Origin: Nocardioides sp. WS12
GTDB lineage: Bacteria > Actinomycetota > Actinomycetes > Propionibacteriales > Nocardioidaceae
Length of the DNA stretch: 64,000 bases
Reading direction: 5' to 3'
Assembly (NCBI RefSeq): GCF_014108865.1
Contig: NZ_CP053928.1
Coordinates: 5,107,067-5,171,066 of the forward strand
Position numbers and translations under genes: made by a program. Every line of letters starts with the position of its first letter. The first letter of the stretch is position 1. Shown one piece after another: positions 1-8,188 of this stretch. Under the pieces are notes generated by a model that saw nothing but the letters and a program-made list of their open reading frames with translations, was not told the origin of the DNA and did no database searches.

Positions 1-232
1 CGACATCGACGTCGAGGTGGACCTGCTGCGGCTTGTCCTGTCCGGGCCATTCGGGCGCCCGGAAGCCCTCGACCCGCTGGAAGTGGATCGCCTGGTCACC
101 GGAGGTGATGGTGGCCCAACTCCCGTCCGGATCGGGGACCGGCTTCCAGCCGAGGATCGCGCCGTAGAACTCCGCCAGGACGACGGGGTCCGGGCAGTCG
201 AGGACGAACTGCGGATTGCGTGCGATGGCCAT
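1..232 (-). CDS. VOC/glyoxalase-family protein (C-terminus cut by window edge)
   Basis: Read on the minus strand from ATG at 232, the product begins MAIARNPQFVLDCPDP and continues with LAEFYGAILGW and then ATITSGDQAIHFQRVEGF. This is the first beta-alpha-beta module of the vicinal-oxygen-chelate fold (glyoxalase/bleomycin-resistance superfamily). The final visible residues, QVHLDVDVDV, resemble the strand that carries a metal ligand in active family members. Only about 77 residues are visible because the gene runs off the left edge. No substrate can be named. A TAGGGT hexamer lies six bases before the ATG, which suggests a leaderless transcript. The gene is divergent from the one starting at 346. 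Confidence 0.8.
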   Translation of the reverse strand, partial: MAIARNPQFVLDCPDPVVLAEFYGAILGWKPVPDPDGSWATITSGDQAIHFQRVEGFRAPEWPGQDKPQQVHLDVDV

Positions 233-238
233 GCCTCG

Positions 239-244
239 ACCCTA
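239..244 (-). promoter_or_regulatory. -10 hexamer TAGGGT, leaderless promoter of the VOC gene
   Basis: TAGGGT (minus strand) is followed by exactly six bases and then the ATG at 232. No Shine-Dalgarno-like sequence is present. The geometry places the transcription start at the start codon. Confidence 0.5.
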
Positions 245-345
245 AGCCGGATCTGCGACCGTCGCTGCACGGATTTCCCGCGGCCCTCCACAGGGTGCAG
301 GGCCGCCTGTTTCACCAGACCTCGGACCGACGCAGGCTCTCGTGC

Positions 346-813
346 ATGGACCCTGAGCACGACGTCACCGTCGCCCTGCCGCGCCGCTGGGCGACCCGCG
401 CCGACCTCGACCACGGCATCGTCGTCGCCGCCCGCGCACCCACAGCGCCGCCGAGCGGCTTCGGCCCGGAGATCGTCCTGCGCTCGGTCCCGGTCGAAGC
501 CGACCTCGACGCGTGGCGGGACGACGCGATGCGCGAACTGGCCGCCCAGCTCGACGCGTTCGAGGTGGAGGACTCCGATGCCTACGAACTCGGCGGCCGG
601 CCTGCCTCCTACCGGCGGTTCGCCCACCGGGTCGGGACGGTCGACGTGATCTGCGAACAGTGGGCGTGGGTCGTCGACGGGGTCGGCGTCACCCTCACCG
701 GTTCGGTCGCGCGCGACGACTACGCCGCCTACTGCGACGTGTTCGAGGACGTCGCAGCGACGGTCAGCGTCGCCGCACCCGGATCCGTGCCCCGCGCCTC
801 GGCACGCTGGTGA
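346..813 (+). CDS. conserved hypothetical protein, DUF1795/LpqN-like fold possible
   Basis: A 155-residue protein starting at ATG 346 (MDPEHDVTVALPRRW). An in-frame extension upstream exists, but it would cross the promoter region shared with the divergent VOC gene. The sequence alternates amphipathic strands with one helix (LDAWRDDAMRELAAQLDAF) and ends VFEDVAATVSVAAPGSVPRASARW. The pattern of an N-terminal strand, a helix 'DLDAWRDDAM' and a final 'FEDVAATV' segment recalls DUF1795/LpqN-type proteins, but that is a fold-level impression only. There is no signal peptide or membrane segment. Its last 50 bases overlap the 3' end of the convergent P450 gene. Function unknown. Confidence 0.6.
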   Translation: MDPEHDVTVALPRRWATRADLDHGIVVAARAPTAPPSGFGPEIVLRSVPVEADLDAWRDDAMRELAAQLDAFEVEDSDAYELGGRPASYRRFAHRVGTVDVICEQWAWVVDGVGVTLTGSVARDDYAAYCDVFEDVAATVSVAAPGSVPRASARW

Positions 814-2164
814 TGTTGCGGACCTTGGGTACGTCGGTGCCGACGGTCGTGACGTCGTACGCACCGAAGACGGCGCGGAGGACCTCGACGCCTTCCATGA
901 CGGAGAAGCCGGCCCCGATGCAGCGGCGCACTCCCCCACCGAACGGGATCCAGACATTCAACGCGGGCACCGGTTCGTCGCCGTCGGCGAGGAAGCGCTG
1001 GGGCCGGAACGCCTCCGGATCCGGGAAGTTCGACTCCTGCTGGTGGCTCATGATGATCGACGGCCCGACCGTCGTACCGGCCGGAAGGTCCCAGCCACCG
1101 ACCGTGGTCGGCTTCATCAACGTGCGCACCACCATCGGGATGACCGGGTGCAGGCGCATCGACTCCTTGAAAACCGCCTCGAGCCAGGCGTCGTCGCCCT
1201 CGTCGACCGCGCGTCGCGTGCGGGCACGCAGATCGGGATCCCGCCCGATCTCGACGAGCGCCCAGGACAGCGCCGACGCCGTCGTCTCGTGCCCGGCCAG
1301 CAGCAAGGTCACCAACTGGTCGCGCAGTTCGGTGTCGGAGAGCCCGCCGTGCTCGTCGTCCGGATCCGTCGCTGCGAGCAGCCGGGAGAGTACGTCGGGG
1401 CGCTCGGCCAGGTCGGTGGCGGTACGACGCTCGCGGATCTCGGCGTACATCAGCCGGTCGAGTTCGACGGCGTTCTCGATGGTGCGGCGCCACGGGCCGA
1501 GGCGCTGGAGTCGCGGGTAGGCCCAGCCCAGCAGGATCACGGGGTTGATGTCGATGATCCTTCGGACGGCGGGACGCAGTTGCGCGAGCCGGTCCTCGTC
1601 GGTGACGCCGAAGACCACCCGGAGGATGACGTCCAGGGTCAGCGCGTTCATCCGGTCGAGCGACCGGAAGGTCTCGTCCTCGGTCCACCCCACGACCTCG
1701 GCGGTCGCCACCTCGGACACCACCGTCCGGTACCCGCGCAGCGCGTTGCCGAGGAACGCCGGCATCAGCAGTTTGCGGGCGCGGTGGTGTTCGCCGGAGT
1801 CCTGCAGGAGCAACGAGTGCTCACCCATGATCGGTCCGAGGATCGCGTTGCCCTTGCCGGCGTGGAAGACCTCCGGGTCGCCGGCGAAGATCTCCTTGGT
1901 CACCGCAGCCGAGGTGAAGAGCACCAGCGGCCGGTTCCCCGGCACCAGGTTCACGGTGTACGCGTCGCCGTACTTCTTGTGCAGCCACGGGTGGAACTGG
2001 TGGCGGAACCGCATCAGCGCGGCGGTCTGTACGAGCGAGGGCCAGCGGGGTCCGGGCGGGAGTTGGTCGAGCCGGACCGGCGGCAGCGTGCTGCCTCCCG
2101 TTCCGCTGGACCGGCCGAAACGGCGCATCGTCAGTGCACGGGTGTCCTCGAGCTCAGTGGTCAC
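764..2164 (-). CDS. cytochrome P450
   Basis: A 466-residue soluble P450 monooxygenase, a normal bacterial length. All core motifs are present: the I-helix oxygen-activation motif AGHETT (about residues 290-295), the K-helix ExxR as ESMR (about 334), and the haem loop PFGGGVRRCIGAGF with the thiolate Cys near residue 415. The overall pattern (KYGDAYTVNL early, PDPEAFRPQRF before the haem loop) is that of fatty-acid/terpenoid-type class I P450s; the substrate is unknown. Electron partners are not encoded next to it. The GTG start at 2164 is supported by TAGCGT six bases upstream (leaderless), so it can be transcribed independently although it lies only 15 bases after the LuxR-type regulator gene. 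Confidence 0.93.
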   Translation of the reverse strand: MTTELEDTRALTMRRFGRSSGTGGSTLPPVRLDQLPPGPRWPSLVQTAALMRFRHQFHPWLHKKYGDAYTVNLVPGNRPLVLFTSAAVTKEIFAGDPEVFHAGKGNAILGPIMGEHSLLLQDSGEHHRARKLLMPAFLGNALRGYRTVVSEVATAEVVGWTEDETFRSLDRMNALTLDVILRVVFGVTDEDRLAQLRPAVRRIIDINPVILLGWAYPRLQRLGPWRRTIENAVELDRLMYAEIRERRTATDLAERPDVLSRLLAATDPDDEHGGLSDTELRDQLVTLLLAGHETTASALSWALVEIGRDPDLRARTRRAVDEGDDAWLEAVFKESMRLHPVIPMVVRTLMKPTTVGGWDLPAGTTVGPSIIMSHQQESNFPDPEAFRPQRFLADGDEPVPALNVWIPFGGGVRRCIGAGFSVMEGVEVLRAVFGAYDVTTVGTDVPKVRNITSVPRRGARIRVRRR

Positions 2165-2170
2165 GGGACG

Positions 2171-2176
2171 ACGCTA
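2171..2176 (-). promoter_or_regulatory. -10 hexamer TAGCGT, leaderless promoter of the P450 gene
   Basis: TAGCGT on the minus strand is separated by six bases from the GTG at 2164. It lies in the 15-base gap behind the regulator gene, partly overlapping its stop region. Confidence 0.45.
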
Positions 2177-2179
2177 CGC

Positions 2180-5164
2180 CTAGAGCAAACCGTCCCGCCG
2201 CGCGATCGCCGCAGCCTCGGTGCGGCCGGCGGCGCCGAGCTTGCCGAGGATGTTGGAGACGTGGACGCTCACCGTCTTCGTACTGATGAAGAGTTGCTTG
2301 CCGATCTCGCCGTTGGACCGGCCCTCGGCGACGAGGGTGAGGATCTCCACCTCGCGGGCGGTCAGCGCCGGAGCACCGGTCACCGACGGCGCCGCGGAAC
2401 CGCGCCCGCCGCCACTCTCGTTCAGGTCACTCAGCAGCACGGTGGCCCCCAGTCGCTGCGCGAGGGTCCGCGCCTCGTCGGCCTCCTCGCGGGCCTGCGC
2501 GACGTCGCCGACGAGCCGGAGGATCTGCGCGTAGGCCGCACGCACCCGGGCCTGTTCGGGGACGTGGCCGAACTTCGTGGCAGCGTCGAGGGCAGCAGCC
2601 CAGGCGGCGAGCAGTTCCTCGCGCGGCCCGGGGTCGACGCCGGCGAGCCAGCGCACGCGTTGGTGCTCGGCGACCAGGCGCGTGGACCACATCCGGCCCT
2701 CAGGACCCCAGGTCGCGCCCGTCTCGCGCAGCCACGACAGGACGTCCTCCCCGTCGGCGCGGAGCCCGTCGGCGCGGGCGGCCAGGGTCCGGCGCTCGGC
2801 CGCGCTGGCAGTGGGGATGGCGCGGGCAATCGCGCGCAGCGTCTGCGCGGCCAGTCGGACGCGGGCGCCGAAGCGCTCGTTCCAGATGCGGGTGAGGACC
2901 TCGACCACGTCGTCGTAGACCGCGAGCGCGGCGGGTGCGTCGCCGCGACCACCGTGGACCTCGATCTCGACGCCGGCACTGTAGACCGCGACCCCGCCCT
3001 CGTCCTCCCACAGGTCGCGCAGCGCGGTCACCCGGTCGAGCACGTCGACGCCACGGGCAGCGAGGACCGACAGACGGGCGGGTTCGACGACACCGCGCGG
3101 GATGGCGGGACCGGCCACGGCGTCGAGGGGCGTGACGAGGCCGAGCACCTCGTCCCAGTCGCCGAGGATGTAGCGGATCCAGGTGAGCTGCCACCGGGAG
3201 TCGATGCTGAACGGCGCCCAGACCAGTCCGGCCCGGAGGCCCAGGTCGAGGGCGGAGCCGAACCAGCGGACGGCCTGCTCCCACTCGCCGTCATCCTGGT
3301 GGGAACGGCCCAGGAGCCAGCGGCCGCGGATCTCGGCCTGGAAGGCGCCAGCCGCAGCGGCATGCTCCACAGCCCGTTCGAGGGCGGCGCGCAGCGTGTC
3401 CTGGTCGTTGCCGGCGGCGGTCTTGACCCGCATGCCGGTGAGGGTGGTCCGGATGTCGGAGGCGAGCACCGGCATCGCGAGGCGTTCGGCGAGCGCGAGC
3501 GCCTCGGTGGCGTAGGCCTCGGCCTCGTCGACGGTGCCGTGGCGGTAGCCGATGATCCGGGCGTGCGTCGCGAGGATCTTGGCGCGCAGCATGCTGTCGC
3601 CCTCGGGAGCCAGCGCGACGGCCTCGGCCGACAGTTCGCGCGGGTCGAGTTCGGTCTCGGTGATGGAGAGGACTTCGGCGTACTCGCTGAGCAGGCGGGC
3701 GCGCGCCGGGTTCGGAGCATCGGCAGGCAGCCGGTCGAGCTGCTGGGCGAGCAACTGGCAGGCCCGCTGGGCGTCGCCACCGGTGGTGAGCGCGCCGGCG
3801 GCCTTGACGACCAGCTTGGCGTGGTCGATGCCCAAGCGGGCGACCCGGTCAGGGTCCTCGAGCAGTTCGAGGGCCTGCTGGAAGTGGTCGGCCGCCTCGT
3901 CGGGACCGCCGACGGCCAGCGCTTCGTCGCCGGCCTCGATGCTCGCCGTGACGGCGCGGTCGAGGTCGGTGGCGCGGCGTGCGTGCAGGGCCAGCTCGGC
4001 GGAGCTGCCGCGGGCGGCTCCGTCGACGAGCGCCCAGACGTAACGGGCGTGCAGCCGGACGCGTTCGCCGGGCAGCAGGTCGTCGTACACGGCCTCGCCG
4101 AGAAGTGCGTGGCGGAAGGTGTAGAAGGCGCCGCCGACTTCGAGGACGTTCATCTCGACGGCCTGGCGCATCCCGGCCTCGAACTCGTCGACCGGCAGTC
4201 CGGCCGCTGCAGCGAGCAGGTCGTGACCGACCCGACGGCCGGCCACGCTGGCGACGCGCACGACCTGGCGGGCGGAGTCGGAGAGCCGGTCGAGGCGAAC
4301 CAGCAGGAGGTCGGCGAGGTCGCCGGGGACGTCGCCGTCAGCGCACGACCCGGACGCGACGAGCTCCTCGACGAAGAAGGCGTTGCCCTCGGCTCGCTCG
4401 ACAATGCGGTCGATCGAGCGGTCGTCGATCAACGTCGGCTCCAGCTCGCGGACCAGCGCCCGGACAGCGGCTTCGGTCAGTGGACCCAGCGCGAGCCGGG
4501 CGACCTGCGGAAGCCGGGACCACTCGGCGACCTGGCGGCGCAACGGGTGGCGGCGGTGCAGGTCGTCTGAGCGGTACGACGCCACGATCGCCACCGGCTG
4601 CGTGAACGCGCGGGTGAACAGGAAGCCGAGCATGTCGCGGGTGGACTGGTCGGCCCAGTGCAGGTCCTCGACCACCAGCAGGACGGGCGACTCGGTGGCC
4701 GCCGCCTCGAGCAGTGCGTGCACGGCCTCGAAGATGTCGCCGCGGTCGGTCGCATGGGTGAAGTCGCCATCGCCGTCGTCGTCCGCGACGGTGCGCGAGC
4801 GGCGGCCGGGCTGCAGGCGGGCGATGGCGGGGTGCCGCGCTGCCACCGCGTCGACCAGCTCGGGGTGGGCCGTGCCGATCCGGCCGAGCACCTCGCTGAA
4901 GGGGAGGTAGGGCAGCGCGCTGTCGCCGAAGTCGAGACAGTGACCGGCCAGCACCTGCCAGTCGCGCTCGAGCGCCCGGTCGCGCAGCGCCCGCAGCAAC
5001 CGGGTCTTGCCGACCCCGGCATCGCCGGACAGCAGCACGACCCGTCGGGACGTGCCCTCCCCGGCGGCGCGGACGGCGTCGTCGAGGACCTCGCTCGCCT
5101 CGGCGAGCTCGTCGTCACGCCCGACCATGGTCAGGCTGCTGTGTGCGGCCACGGGCACCATCAT
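2180..5164 (-). CDS. LAL-type LuxR-family transcriptional regulator with AAA ATPase domain
   Basis: A protein of about 994 residues. An N-terminal STAND/AAA ATPase module carries Walker A GDAGVGKTR (about residues 48-56) and Walker B VLLVVEDLHWAD. A long alpha-helical, TPR-like middle follows (many Ala/Leu/Arg helices). The C-terminus is a LuxR/GerE helix-turn-helix: LTAREVEILTLVAEGRSNGE, then TVSVHVSNILGKLGA. Such regulators bind an inducer through the ATPase/TPR part and activate nearby genes. The open frame extends to GTG 5311, but that would overlap a separate 50-aa ORF, and homology begins at MVGRDDEL, so ATG 5164 (or 5161) is preferred. The P450 gene follows 15 bases downstream and may be a target. 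Confidence 0.9.
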   Translation of the reverse strand: MMVPVAAHSSLTMVGRDDELAEASEVLDDAVRAAGEGTSRRVVLLSGDAGVGKTRLLRALRDRALERDWQVLAGHCLDFGDSALPYLPFSEVLGRIGTAHPELVDAVAARHPAIARLQPGRRSRTVADDDGDGDFTHATDRGDIFEAVHALLEAAATESPVLLVVEDLHWADQSTRDMLGFLFTRAFTQPVAIVASYRSDDLHRRHPLRRQVAEWSRLPQVARLALGPLTEAAVRALVRELEPTLIDDRSIDRIVERAEGNAFFVEELVASGSCADGDVPGDLADLLLVRLDRLSDSARQVVRVASVAGRRVGHDLLAAAAGLPVDEFEAGMRQAVEMNVLEVGGAFYTFRHALLGEAVYDDLLPGERVRLHARYVWALVDGAARGSSAELALHARRATDLDRAVTASIEAGDEALAVGGPDEAADHFQQALELLEDPDRVARLGIDHAKLVVKAAGALTTGGDAQRACQLLAQQLDRLPADAPNPARARLLSEYAEVLSITETELDPRELSAEAVALAPEGDSMLRAKILATHARIIGYRHGTVDEAEAYATEALALAERLAMPVLASDIRTTLTGMRVKTAAGNDQDTLRAALERAVEHAAAAGAFQAEIRGRWLLGRSHQDDGEWEQAVRWFGSALDLGLRAGLVWAPFSIDSRWQLTWIRYILGDWDEVLGLVTPLDAVAGPAIPRGVVEPARLSVLAARGVDVLDRVTALRDLWEDEGGVAVYSAGVEIEVHGGRGDAPAALAVYDDVVEVLTRIWNERFGARVRLAAQTLRAIARAIPTASAAERRTLAARADGLRADGEDVLSWLRETGATWGPEGRMWSTRLVAEHQRVRWLAGVDPGPREELLAAWAAALDAATKFGHVPEQARVRAAYAQILRLVGDVAQAREEADEARTLAQRLGATVLLSDLNESGGGRGSAAPSVTGAPALTAREVEILTLVAEGRSNGEIGKQLFISTKTVSVHVSNILGKLGAAGRTEAAAIARRDGLL

Positions 5165-5201
5165 GGCGTCCCGCGCCGACAGGCGCGTGTTCAGCGGGGG
5201 C

Positions 5202-5354
5202 TCAGCGAGTGTGGCGCTCGACAGCGGGGTCGGCCGCGGCCACGCGCCGCAACCAGGAGGACCGGCTCCGGCCGGACCGGCTGGCGGCGACACCGCGGAC
5301 GACGCGCTCACGGCGGTATTCGTTCTCTGCGTTGAGGAAGTAGTTGTTGCTCAT
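5202..5354 (-). CDS. small basic protein, 50 aa, unknown function
   Basis: An ORF read directly from the minus strand: ATG at 5354, product MSNNYFLNAENEYRRERVV and onward, ending AADPAVERHTR, stop at 5202. The N-terminal 17 residues are rich in Asn/Glu/Tyr/Arg; the rest is strongly basic (RSGRSRSSWLRR), with no Cys and no membrane segment. It ends 38 bases before the preferred start of the LuxR-type regulator, so it may be a leader gene of the same transcript. A purine-rich AGGGGA lies about 14 bases before the ATG, rather far for a ribosome site. Coding is inferred from codon pattern and position; no function is claimed. Confidence 0.5.
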   Translation of the reverse strand: MSNNYFLNAENEYRRERVVRGVAASRSGRSRSSWLRRVAAADPAVERHTR

Positions 5355-5461
5355 GTCGTAGAGATTCGTCCCCTGAGGTAGGCCCGCACATCGGGCAAGT
5401 GCCTTAGTTCCGCGACGGGTTGAGCAGGGACGCTCCGCAGCTACCTCAGATGAGGCAGCAA

Positions 5462-5467
5462 TAGGCT
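5462..5467 (+). promoter_or_regulatory. -10 hexamer TAGGCT, leaderless promoter of the nitroreductase gene
   Basis: TAGGCT is followed by six bases (ggcgcg) and then the GTG at 5474. There is no ribosome-binding sequence in front of this GTG. Confidence 0.55.
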
Positions 5468-5473
5468 GGCGCG

Positions 5474-6118
5474 GTGGAGTTCTCCGAGGTCGTACGACGA
5501 CGCCGGATGACGCGCGCCTACACCCCGGACCCGGTCGATCCCGGAGTGGTCGAGCGGGCGCTGGAAGCGGCCACCCGCGCCCCGAGCGCCGGCTTCTCGC
5601 AGGGCTGGGCGTTCATCGTGCTGGACACCCCCGCATCGGTCCGCGGTTTCTGGACGGCCCAGGCCCCCGACGCCGTCGCCGGCACTCCCGATCGATGGCT
5701 CGCGGGGATGATGAGCGCCCCGGTCGTGATCGTCCCGTGCAGTCGCCGCTCTGCTTATCTGGAGCGCTACTCGGAGGCCGACAAGACGCGGGCCGGCCTG
5801 GGCGGCGACGAGTCCCGCTGGGCGATGCCCTACTGGCACCTCGACACCGCGATGGCCTCCCTCCTGATCCTCCAGTCGGTGACCGACGCCGGGCTGGGCT
5901 CCTGCTTCTTCGGGCTCGTCCCGAACCGCGTCGACGCCGTTCGGACGCACCTCGGGTTGGTGGACACCCCCGAGCAGGAAGCACCCCATCCCATCGGCGC
6001 GATCACGATCGGCCATCCGGCCCCCCGCGCCACGGGTGCTGCGGGATCGGCGAGCCGGCGTCGTCGTACTCCGTGGCAAGAGGTGGCGCACCGCGGCCGC
6101 TGGGGGGCCGGGCTCTAG
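5474..6118 (+). CDS. nitroreductase-family flavoprotein
   Basis: A 214-residue FMN-dependent nitroreductase-fold enzyme. Visible family features are the N-terminal FMN-phosphate segment (VVRRRRMTRAYTPDPVD), APSAGFSQGWAFIVLD, the central dimer helix around WHLDTAMASLLILQSVTDAGLGSC, and the C-terminal PIGAITIGHPAP strand. Members reduce nitro groups, quinones or flavins with NAD(P)H; the substrate here cannot be told. The C-terminus is an Arg/Ser-rich extension. The GTG start at 5474 matches a leaderless promoter. Its TAG stop shares its G with the GTG of the ABC exporter gene, so translation of the two is probably coupled. Confidence 0.88.
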   Translation: MEFSEVVRRRRMTRAYTPDPVDPGVVERALEAATRAPSAGFSQGWAFIVLDTPASVRGFWTAQAPDAVAGTPDRWLAGMMSAPVVIVPCSRRSAYLERYSEADKTRAGLGGDESRWAMPYWHLDTAMASLLILQSVTDAGLGSCFFGLVPNRVDAVRTHLGLVDTPEQEAPHPIGAITIGHPAPRATGAAGSASRRRRTPWQEVAHRGRWGAGL

Positions 6119-8085
6119 TGCGACCGAGCGCCAACATCACCCACCTGTCGCCGGACGACCTGCGCGGCAACCAGCAGGTGCTCCCACGCGTCGCGCGGAT
6201 GCTGCGGCCCTACCGCGGCAAGATCGTCCTCGTCCTCGTCGCCGTGATCGTCGCGGCGGCGCTGCAGTCGGTGGTGCCGTTCCTGACCCGGGCGGTGTTC
6301 GACGACGCGCTGTTCCCCCTCGACGGCGGCGAACCACGGCTGCCCCTGCTCGCCTGGCTCGTCGTCGGCATGTGCGTCATCCCGGTCGTCACGGCGCTGA
6401 TCGGGATCGGGCAGAACTGGCTGACGTCGACCATCGGGAACTCCGCGATGGCCGACCTGCGCGGCGACCTGTTCGAGCACCTCCAGCGGATGGAACTGGC
6501 GTTCTTCACGGCCACCAAGACGGGTGCGATCCAGTCCCGGCTGGCCAACGACGTCGCCGGCGTCCGCACCGTGCTGACGGACACCGCGACAACGATCGTG
6601 CAGAACTCCGTGACCGTCATGGCGGCGTTCGTGGCGATGGTCGTGCTGTCGTGGCAGCTCACGATCCTGACCCTGATCCTGATGCCCCTGTTCGTGTTCC
6701 TGCAGATGCGCGTCGGCCGGCGCCGGCAGCGGCTGGCCCGCAAGACGCAGGAATCCCTGTCAGAGATGACCGCCATCACCGAGGAAGCCCTGTCGGTGAG
6801 CGGGATCCTGCTCGCGAAGGTCTTCAACCGCTCCGAGTCGGAGGTCGACCGCTACCGCGAGGCCAACCACCGCCAGACCCGCCTGCAGGTCGAGCAGGCG
6901 ATGACCGGCCGTTCGTTCTTCGCGGTCGTGCAGACGTTCTTCGCGATCACGCCGGCGCTCATCTACCTCGCGGCGGGCTGGATCATCACGGGATCGTTGC
7001 CCGTCGGCGAGGACGCGCTGACCGCCGGCACGCTGGTCGCCTTCACCACCCTGCAGGGCCGCCTCCAGATGCCGCTGCTGCAACTGATGCGGGTCTCCCT
7101 GGACGTACAGACGTCACTGGCACTGTTCCGCCGGATCTTCGAGTACCTCGACCTCGAGCCCGCGATCACCGAACGCCCAGGCGCCATCGCCCTCGAGCCC
7201 GACCGCCTCCGGGGACGGGTCGAGTTCCGCGACGTGCGCTTCCGCTACCCCGAGCCGCGGTCGCTGTCCGGCACCGTGAACCGCGACCGGTTCGGTGACA
7301 CCGGTGTGCGGATCGATGCAGATCCACGCGCGGAGGGCCCGGAAGCAGGGCCGACCTGGGCGCTCGACCACGTCTCGCTGGTGGTCGAGCCGGGCGAGCT
7401 GGCTGCCATCGTGGGTCCGTCCGGGAGCGGCAAGACGACGGCGACGTACCTCGTCCCGAGGTTCTACGACGTCACCGAGGGCGCCGTACTCATCGACGGG
7501 CACGACGTCCGCGACCTCACCCTCTCCTCGCTCGCCGACGCGGTCGGGATGGTGACCCAGGAGCCGTACCTCTTCCACGGCACCATCCGCGACAACATCG
7601 CCTACGCGCGCCCGTCCGCGACCGCCGAGGAGATCGAACAGGCCGCGCGCGACGCCAACATCCACGACCGGATCCTCAGCTTCGCCGAGGGCTACGAGAC
7701 GATCACCGGCGAGCGCGGCTACCGCCTCTCCGGCGGCGAGAAGCAACGCCTTGCGATCGCCCGGGTGCTGCTGAAGGACCCCGCCATCCTGATCCTCGAC
7801 GAGGCCACCTCGGCCCTCGACAACGAGACCGAACGCCTCGTGCAGGAAGCCCTCGAACGCGCCACCCGTTCGCGCACCACCATCGCGATCGCCCACCGCC
7901 TGTCGACGATCCGCTCCGCGGACGTGATCTTCGGCCTCGAGGACGGCCGCCTCGTCGAACGCGGCACCCACGACGACCTGATCGCCGCCGGCGGCCTCTA
8001 CAAGCGCCTGTACGACGAGCAGTTCTCCCGCGCCCCGCTCCCCACCGGTGCGGGCGACCCCCGGCGCGCCGACATCCCGCTGTAG
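6118..8085 (+). CDS. ABC exporter, fused permease and ATPase (ABCB/MsbA type)
   Basis: A half-transporter of about 655 residues. The N-terminal transmembrane domain (from about residue 34, IVLVLVAVIVAAALQSVVPF) is followed by a nucleotide-binding domain with Walker A GPSGSGKTT (about 433), signature LSGGEKQR (about 536), Walker B ILILDEATSALD (about 558) and the H-loop IAHRLST. It should act as a homodimer or with a partner and export lipids, peptides or drugs. The open frame begins further upstream, but GTG 6118 fits best: it overlaps the preceding TAG by one base. An insertion of about 35 residues (SLSGTVNRDRFGDTG to EAGPTW) splits the first strand region of the ATPase domain between FRYPEPR and ALDHVSL. 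Confidence 0.92.
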   Translation: MRPSANITHLSPDDLRGNQQVLPRVARMLRPYRGKIVLVLVAVIVAAALQSVVPFLTRAVFDDALFPLDGGEPRLPLLAWLVVGMCVIPVVTALIGIGQNWLTSTIGNSAMADLRGDLFEHLQRMELAFFTATKTGAIQSRLANDVAGVRTVLTDTATTIVQNSVTVMAAFVAMVVLSWQLTILTLILMPLFVFLQMRVGRRRQRLARKTQESLSEMTAITEEALSVSGILLAKVFNRSESEVDRYREANHRQTRLQVEQAMTGRSFFAVVQTFFAITPALIYLAAGWIITGSLPVGEDALTAGTLVAFTTLQGRLQMPLLQLMRVSLDVQTSLALFRRIFEYLDLEPAITERPGAIALEPDRLRGRVEFRDVRFRYPEPRSLSGTVNRDRFGDTGVRIDADPRAEGPEAGPTWALDHVSLVVEPGELAAIVGPSGSGKTTATYLVPRFYDVTEGAVLIDGHDVRDLTLSSLADAVGMVTQEPYLFHGTIRDNIAYARPSATAEEIEQAARDANIHDRILSFAEGYETITGERGYRLSGGEKQRLAIARVLLKDPAILILDEATSALDNETERLVQEALERATRSRTTIAIAHRLSTIRSADVIFGLEDGRLVERGTHDDLIAAGGLYKRLYDEQFSRAPLPTGAGDPRRADIPL

Positions 8086-8100
8086 CCGGTGGTTCGTCGT

Positions 8101-8151
8101 ACCAACCAAATTTGTCGCATCCCCCGCCGTGGAACGACAAATTCGGTTGGT
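8101..8151. repeat. 51-base palindromic repeat, copy 1, between convergent genes
   Basis: The 17-base arms are ACCAACCAAATTTGTCG (8101-8117) and CGACAAATTCGGTTGGT (8135-8151), with one mismatch, around a 17-base GC-rich loop. The same element recurs at 32852-32902 with an equal loop length. It sits between the 3' end of the ABC exporter and the 3' end of the PucR gene and may stop transcription from both sides. The one imperfect pair becomes a G-U wobble only in the minus-strand RNA. Confidence 0.75.
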
Positions 8152-8188
8152 GAACCGCGGCCCTACGGCCCACTTCAGCTGTCGAGAA

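Noticed and set aside
1043..4570. 1175-codon open frame on the plus strand opposite the P450 and LuxR genes
   Set aside because: It is the antisense shadow of two clear genes in GC-rich DNA; composition is Gly/Val/Asp/Arg-rich with no domain.
5165..5311. N-terminal extension of the LuxR-type regulator up to GTG 5311
   Set aside because: It overlaps the 50-aa ORF in another frame, has low-complexity Pro/Gly sequence and no ribosome site; family similarity begins near MVGRDDEL.
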